Source: an uncultured Salinicoccus sp.
Lineage (GTDB): Bacteria > Bacillota > Bacilli > Staphylococcales > Salinicoccaceae
Length of the DNA: 64,000 nucleotides
Reading direction: 5' to 3'
NCBI GenBank assembly: GCA_947494965.1
Contig: CANLWV010000002.1
Span: 62,001 to 126,000 of the forward strand
Below are positions 60,062 through 64,000 of the stretch, one piece after another. The translations under genes and the position numbers were made by a program. Within the stretch, counting starts at the first letter, position 1, and each line of letters begins with the position of its first letter. The notes beneath the pieces were generated by a model. The model was not told where the DNA came from, made no database searches, and saw nothing but the letters and a program-made list of their open reading frames with translations.

Positions 60062-60553
60062 TCATTTAAATGATTCACTTGATTTCATTTCTCCCACATA
60101 ACTAAACCTCCCCCGGCACTTCCGGCACACATACCGCTTCTCATACCCCTTCATATTTCTGCTGAATTGATACCTGCATTTCCTGCATTCATATAGATGA
60201 CGGCGCCCTTTGAATTGATGGGTGCGTGTCTGAGATACGCCTAAACGGTTCAGTGTTTCTACAAATTCTGGATCGGAGTCTTTATATGGCTGGCCTTTAA
60301 TAAATAACGCATAATGCACACACTCGTGGTAAAGGACATCCAAAATGACCTGTTCAGTATTGTGGGCAATGAAGTTGTGCGACATGATTATTTCCATATC
60401 GACCTTCTGGCGATTGCCCTGTATGTATTTGAGGCGAAACGCTCCAAGTTTCGATGTCATGCGCTTTGAGATTCGGATGGGAATATTAAGTTCTATGTTG
60501 AATTTACCCATTAAAAATTCATGTGCATAATATTTGAGTTCTTCTTGGGTCAT
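60062..60553 (-). CDS. SprT-like zinc metalloprotease-fold protein
   Basis: 163 residues. The HExxH-type motif is LYHECVHYALFIKG (about 76-89), and a C-terminal zinc ribbon has CRKCRYQF and CRKCRGRF (about 123-150). Members include YpjP/YdeK-like and SprT proteins; function in bacteria is not settled. GAAGG lies upstream of the ATG at 60553. About 210 bases before comC hold no gene I can see. Confidence 0.9.
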   Translation of the reverse strand: MTQEELKYYAHEFLMGKFNIELNIPIRISKRMTSKLGAFRLKYIQGNRQKVDMEIIMSHNFIAHNTEQVILDVLYHECVHYALFIKGQPYKDSDPEFVETLNRLGVSQTRTHQFKGRRHLYECRKCRYQFSRNMKGYEKRYVCRKCRGRFSYVGEMKSSESFK

Positions 60554-60586
60554 ACGTACAAGCCTTCCTTCAATCTTGATTGGAAA

Positions 60587-60624
60587 TGATAAAAGGTCAG
60601 GATATCAAATATCCTGACCCTTTT
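60587..60624. terminator. Terminator after the second LLM gene
   Basis: AAAAGGTCAGGATAT-CAA-ATATCCTGACCCTTTT, nearly perfect, works in both directions; it ends the LLM gene transcribed on the minus strand. Confidence 0.88.
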
Positions 60625-60628
60625 CATT

Positions 60629-61621
60629 CTACAGCAATTCTTTTGCCAAGAGACGATAGACGTTTAATCTGGTTTCCTGGGAGTGTGGAATACTGACGAT
60701 CATCGCCTCATCGAATCCATATCTTTCTTGTTCTTCCTTCAGCTGGTCTGCAACTTCTTTTGCCGAACCGACGATATGGAGTGGCCTGCGTTGCTCTATC
60801 TTCATTTTATCCATTTCCGTCAACGGATAGTCCTGTGCTTCCTCGGGTGTAAGGGGTGGCATTATCCTGCCTTGTGACAACATGAGTCCTGCAATATCTT
60901 GAGGGAGTGCCTGGAATTCCGCTTCTTCACGTGTTTCTGCAGTCGTCACCATATAGCATACATTGATTTCTGGCTGCTCCATGAAATCGGTCGGCTTAAA
61001 GTTCTGCTTATATGCATCCAATATTTCACGGCTCAATGCCCCATTGAAGAATTGGGCAAATGAATACCCAGCACCCATTTTAGCGGTCTCTACTGCACTG
61101 TTCCCACTCGAACCAAGCATCCATGCCTCAGGGAGGGTAACGTTTTGAGGAAATGCTGGTGTTGAGCCATAAAGTCTGCCTTCAGGTGTTTCATCGTTGA
61201 TCAACTGAAGCGCTATTTCAAACTTTTCATAAAGGTTATCAAGTTCAGGACGTCTGCCCTGTGATAATGCATACATGGCGCTGCCGTCCCCACCTGGTGC
61301 GCGGCCTACGCCAAAATCAATCCTGCCAGGGGAGAATGCACTGAGTGTCTTGAATACTTCAGCCAGTTTCAGTGGTGAGTAGTGCATCATCATGATGCCG
61401 CCTGTCCCTATCCTGATGTTTTCGGTCTTGGCCGCGAGTCTGGCTGCAGTAATCTCAGGGGCTGAACTGACTACTGTGCCAAGCCCATGGTGTTCTGCCA
61501 TCCACATGCGATGGTATCCGAGGGAATCGGCCAATACCGCCAGTTCCTCTGCTTTATGGAGGGCGTCCTTCCCGTTGTTGCCCTTAGTTACAGGCGCCTG
61601 ATCCAATACACTTAATTTCAT
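60629..61621 (-). CDS. LLM class flavin-dependent oxidoreductase (second copy)
   Basis: 330 residues, luciferase-like fold, starting MKLSVLDQAPVTKGN. It has MWMAEHHGLGTVVSSAPE, IRIGTGGIMMMHYSPLKLAEVF, DFGVGRAPGGDG and WMLGSSGNSAVETA. It is related to, but clearly different from, the LLM protein at 24099. Substrate unknown. GAAGGG lies seven bases before the ATG. Confidence 0.92.
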   Translation of the reverse strand: MKLSVLDQAPVTKGNNGKDALHKAEELAVLADSLGYHRMWMAEHHGLGTVVSSAPEITAARLAAKTENIRIGTGGIMMMHYSPLKLAEVFKTLSAFSPGRIDFGVGRAPGGDGSAMYALSQGRRPELDNLYEKFEIALQLINDETPEGRLYGSTPAFPQNVTLPEAWMLGSSGNSAVETAKMGAGYSFAQFFNGALSREILDAYKQNFKPTDFMEQPEINVCYMVTTAETREEAEFQALPQDIAGLMLSQGRIMPPLTPEEAQDYPLTEMDKMKIEQRRPLHIVGSAKEVADQLKEEQERYGFDEAMIVSIPHSQETRLNVYRLLAKELL

Positions 61622-61651
61622 TGAATAACCCTTCTTTCTTTATATGGTGAC

Positions 61652-61885
61652 CTAGTAATCGAGTAACCGGCTGAGCTCTTGTTCCCTTTTCAGTTTTTCT
61701 GGCGTAACATCATTTCCCACAGGGTCAATGACTGTAAGCCCTGAAAGATTATCGAGAACCTGTCCGCGGAATTGGCGCAGATAATTTTCGCGCAATTCCT
61801 TTTGCTCTTGCTGTTCGGTTGCCGTCAAACCTATCTGTTTCTTTTTCTGTGCCAGTTCATTGATCCGGTCGAGTCCCACTATCAT
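61652..61885 (-). CDS. DUF896 family protein (YnzC-like)
   Basis: 77 residues, charged and helical. RINELAQKKKQIGLTATEQQEQKELRENYLRQFRG and the ending DPVGNDVTPEKLKRE are the family signature. Function unknown. The start is the ATG at 61885, which aligns with the family N-terminus; an ATG three codons earlier exists. Confidence 0.9.
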   Translation of the reverse strand: MIVGLDRINELAQKKKQIGLTATEQQEQKELRENYLRQFRGQVLDNLSGLTVIDPVGNDVTPEKLKREQELSRLLDY

Positions 61886-61919
61886 ATTTAACATCTTCTT
61901 TCATATTAGTTTTACTTTT

Positions 61920-62417
61920 TTATATATGCTCATATTGCACACTGCAACTTTTCTGCAGTTCTTTTTCAAGTACTTTGAAACGTTCGTTGTAATTCCCGGC
62001 ACGGAGCTTTTCAGTCAGGTCGGCAACATTCTCGCGCTTCAACACACTTTTCCAGGATGCCTCGGCCTCACTCATCGTGTCCCTCAATATGCACTGCTCT
62101 GACGCCTCGATTGAGTCCATCATATTATCTAAGATGCCGCTCGATGTGTAGAGCGACTGACGGCCTTCAATCGCAGTATAGATATCATATATCCGAATGT
62201 CTTCCGGCAAGCGATTTAGTCTGAAGCCGCCTTTAGTGCCATGAACGGATCTGATCAGGTCTGCCTTCACCATTCTTCTCAACAACTTTTGAAAATAGCT
62301 GGGCGAGGCCCCGATATGTCTGCTGATTTCCTCACTGTGCAACACAGCGCCTTCTGGTAGCAGATTGAGGAGAATGACAGCATAGACGGATTGTTCAACA
62401 CCTGTCTTTATTTTCAC
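61920..62417 (-). CDS. Rrf2 family transcriptional regulator
   Basis: About 165 residues. Winged helix with KIKTGVEQSVYAVILLNLL, the recognition region IGASPSYFQKLLRRMVKADLIRS and the wing VHGTKGGFRLNR. Two cysteines (SEQCILRD and KSCSV) are present, but not the three-Cys IscR cluster motif, so a redox or ligand sensor of the YwnA group is possible. Start assigned to GTG at 62417, the first residue of the family domain, with AGGAGGA 12 bases upstream. Divergent from the aldo/keto reductase gene. Confidence 0.86.
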   Translation of the reverse strand: MKIKTGVEQSVYAVILLNLLPEGAVLHSEEISRHIGASPSYFQKLLRRMVKADLIRSVHGTKGGFRLNRLPEDIRIYDIYTAIEGRQSLYTSSGILDNMMDSIEASEQCILRDTMSEAEASWKSVLKRENVADLTEKLRAGNYNERFKVLEKELQKSCSVQYEHI

Positions 62418-62443
62418 GGCAGCACCACTTCCTCCTCTTATAT

Positions 62444-62460
62444 CGGACAATTGTTGTCCG
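62444..62460. promoter_or_regulatory. Perfect inverted repeat, likely Rrf2 operator
   Basis: CGGACAA-TTG-TTGTCCG lies 27 bases before the Rrf2 start codon and directly upstream of a -10-like TATAAG on the minus strand. The position fits autorepression. Confidence 0.68.
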
Positions 62461-62575
62461 GTTTGAAATGTACTTTAACAGATGGAGGGATTCTCTTCAA
62501 CTATGACGACTTGAATGGCACACAATCCAACTGGTCATATTTAAGAGATTTTTAAGAATGTGACATATGAACGTA

Positions 62576-62618
62576 TGGCACTTAATTGCCCCCAATAACA
62601 ATAAGATGCCACTTTTTT
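62576..62618 (+). terminator. Terminator-like hairpin upstream of the aldo/keto reductase
   Basis: TGGCACTTA / TAAGATGCCA with an inner ATTG/CAAT is followed by CTTTTTTC. No gene precedes it on the plus strand, so it may end a short RNA or act as an attenuator. Confidence 0.5.
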
Positions 62619-62707
62619 CTTTATTAAATCCAAATTGTGGGTAAATATTTATATGTCCAATCAATACGGCATGATGATACAATTTCATGAACAGGAGAGA
62701 TTAGGAA

Positions 62708-63547
62708 ATGAGAGAAGTAGAGTTTCATAATGGCAACACAATGCCGCAGATAGGGCTTGGCGTATTCAGGGTGGAAGACGGGGAAGATTGTAAGAATGCT
62801 GTCAAACATGCGATTATAAATGGCTACCGCAGCATTGATACAGCTATGATCTATAAGAATGAAAAGAGTGTCGGAGAAGGTATTAAAGAAGGCATCAAGG
62901 AAGCAGGCATCGAGCGTGCCGACCTTTTCGTGACGTCCAAGCTATGGCTTGACGACTACGGTCTTGGAAATGTGGAGAAAGCCTATGACACATCCCTTGA
63001 AAATCTTCAGTTAGACTACTTGGATCTGTATCTTATGCATTGGCCAGGCACCGATGAAGACCTTATGATTGAGACGTGGCATGAAATGGAGCGTCTGTAC
63101 AACAATAATCGTGTCAAAAATATTGGTGTCAGCAACTTCATGGTTTCGCACATGGATACATTGCTGCAGCGCACGGATGTAAAACCGGTCATCAACCAGG
63201 TGGAATATCACCCCTACCTTGTCCAAAACGACTTGAAGTTGTACCTCGATTCCCGCAAGATCATCATGGAATCCTGGTCCCCATTAATGAACGCCAAAAT
63301 CCTTGAGGACGACACCATCAATGAGATTGCGGAAGAAACCGGCAAGTCACCCGCTCAAGTGGTCATCCGCTGGAATATAGAGCATGGTCTCGTCACCATA
63401 CCGAAATCCGTGACACCTGAGCGGATAGAAGAGAATATAGACGTATTCGGCTTCTCCCTCAGCAAGACGCAGATCAGTCGGATCAACCAGTTGAATAAAG
63501 ATGAACGCAATGGCCCGGACCCTACTACATTCACGGGTAATAGATAA
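62708..63547 (+). CDS. Aldo/keto reductase
   Basis: 279 residues, NADPH-dependent TIM barrel. Catalytic tetrad: Asp and Tyr in GYRSIDTAMIYKNE, Lys in FVTSKLW, His in YLMHWPG. The NADP-binding C-terminal segment TIPKSVTPERIEEN is present. Similar to YvgN/YtbE-type enzymes that reduce glyoxals and other aldehydes. GGAGA lies upstream of the ATG. Divergent from, and possibly controlled by, the Rrf2 regulator. Confidence 0.94.
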   Translation: MREVEFHNGNTMPQIGLGVFRVEDGEDCKNAVKHAIINGYRSIDTAMIYKNEKSVGEGIKEGIKEAGIERADLFVTSKLWLDDYGLGNVEKAYDTSLENLQLDYLDLYLMHWPGTDEDLMIETWHEMERLYNNNRVKNIGVSNFMVSHMDTLLQRTDVKPVINQVEYHPYLVQNDLKLYLDSRKIIMESWSPLMNAKILEDDTINEIAEETGKSPAQVVIRWNIEHGLVTIPKSVTPERIEENIDVFGFSLSKTQISRINQLNKDERNGPDPTTFTGNR

Positions 63548-63576
63548 TACTGTCCATCTATAATATTGTTTAGACG

Positions 63577-63616
63577 AGAACACCTCGGCATCACTTGTGC
63601 CGAGGTGTTCTTGTTT
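63577..63616 (+). terminator. Terminator of the aldo/keto reductase gene
   Basis: GAACACCTCGGCA / TGCCGAGGTGTTC is followed by TTGTTTTAT. Confidence 0.87.
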
Positions 63617-63641
63617 TATAATCTATTCGTGTCGTATATAG

Positions 63642-63684
63642 AAAAACTCCCCAAAGTCGGTTTGGTCCAACTTTGGGGAGTTTC
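63642..63684 (-). terminator. Terminator of the ribokinase gene
   Basis: AAACTCCCCAAAGT / ACTTTGGGGAGTTT with a 12-base loop; on the minus strand it is followed by a short T tract (GTTTTTC). Confidence 0.87.
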
Positions 63685-63723
63685 TTCAATTAGAAATGCA
63701 GATGTCTGGTTGGCATCAGCCAA

Positions 63724-64000
63724 TTATTCGATCTCTGAGCGCTTCGGCATGCCGCTTTGGGCGCCAAGTTTCTGTACGGAAAAGGATGCGGCTTTATTGG
63801 CGAATGCGACCGCTTCTTCAAGCGCCTTTCCTTCAGCAAGTGCGACGGCGAGTGCGCCATTGAATGTATCGCCGGCGCCTGTGGTATCGGTGACTTCAAC
63901 CTTTTCTGAAGGCACGGTGATCATCCGGTCCCCTCTGAAGAAGGATGCACCCTTGGCGCCGTTTGTGATGACCAGCTTATCCTGGAACTTCGGCAGGCCA
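63724..64000 (-). CDS. rbsK: Ribokinase (PfkB family), 3' part only
   Basis: Only the C-terminal ~91 residues are in the window; the gene enters from the right edge. The PfkB signature with catalytic Asp and anion hole is DTTGAGDTFNGALAVAL, preceded by LVITNGAKGASFF. The ending VQKLGAQSGMPKRSEIE is typical of ribokinase. It phosphorylates ribose. Confidence 0.9.
   Translation of the reverse strand, partial: GLPKFQDKLVITNGAKGASFFRGDRMITVPSEKVEVTDTTGAGDTFNGALAVALAEGKALEEAVAFANKAASFSVQKLGAQSGMPKRSEIE

Noticed and set aside
62497-62688. 63-codon minus-strand frame upstream of the aldo/keto reductase
   Set aside because: No ribosome binding site or recognisable composition; it overlaps the terminator hairpin and promoter region.

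Overview
This window is a bacterial chromosome segment, almost all housekeeping genes, from a low-to-mid GC Firmicute. Gene order and protein sequences point to the family Staphylococcaceae. Examples are the Staphylococcus-like RelA N-terminus, the Prp-cleaved L27 leader, the relA-dtd-lytH-hisS-aspS order, T-boxes, a SAM-I riboswitch and a MetNIQ importer. Base composition is richer in GC than typical Staphylococcus, so a Salinicoccus-like relative is my best guess (inference). Nearly everything lies on the minus strand; the plus-strand exceptions are rpsT, yqzM, two oxidoreductase genes, aspartate kinase, the AarF-like kinase and rarA.

Layout: 1-5.7 kb carries lepA (partial), rpsT, holA, yqzM and the competence genes comEC-comEB-comEA. 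5.8-10.8 kb is the yqe operon (SAM methyltransferase, rsfS, yqeK, nadD, yhbY, aroE, yqeH, yqeG). 10.9-18.4 kb has a tiny membrane protein, mtnN, greA, udk, an O-methyltransferase, mltG, a DUF1292 protein, ruvX, ireB and alaS under an Ala T-box. 18.7-24.0 kb has recD2, a TPR protein, mnmA and a cysteine desulfurase. 24.0-31.6 kb is a block interrupting the usual order: an LLM flavin oxidoreductase, the threonine genes hom-thrC-thrB, a divergent aspartate kinase and an AarF-like kinase. 31.6-43.4 kb has a CymR-like regulator, rarA, a probable 6S RNA, aspS-hisS under a T-box, lytH, dtd, the RelA-type rsh gene, apt and recJ. 43.4-53.7 kb is secDF, yajC, tgt, queA, ruvB, ruvA, obgE, rpmA, prp, rplU (with an L21 leader), mreD and mreC.

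53.8-60.6 kb is the most unusual part. A methionine-uptake module (metN-metI-metQ plus an aminotransferase) under a SAM-I riboswitch sits between mreC and radC-comC, genes that are adjacent in Staphylococcus. A phage-type small protein lies beside it. Two copies of a structured sequence element, at 53799-53875 and 57912-58006, bracket the module. They share fixed sequence blocks, but their two helices differ in sequence while staying paired. I do not recognise this element, and it is the best candidate here for something undescribed.

60.6-64 kb carries a second LLM oxidoreductase, a DUF896 protein, an Rrf2 regulator with a perfect inverted-repeat operator, an aldo/keto reductase and the 3' end of a ribokinase gene. 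The Rrf2 operator has a close match in the promoter of the first LLM gene at 24 kb, suggesting a small oxidoreductase regulon. I saw no CRISPR array, rRNA, tRNA or intact insertion sequence.
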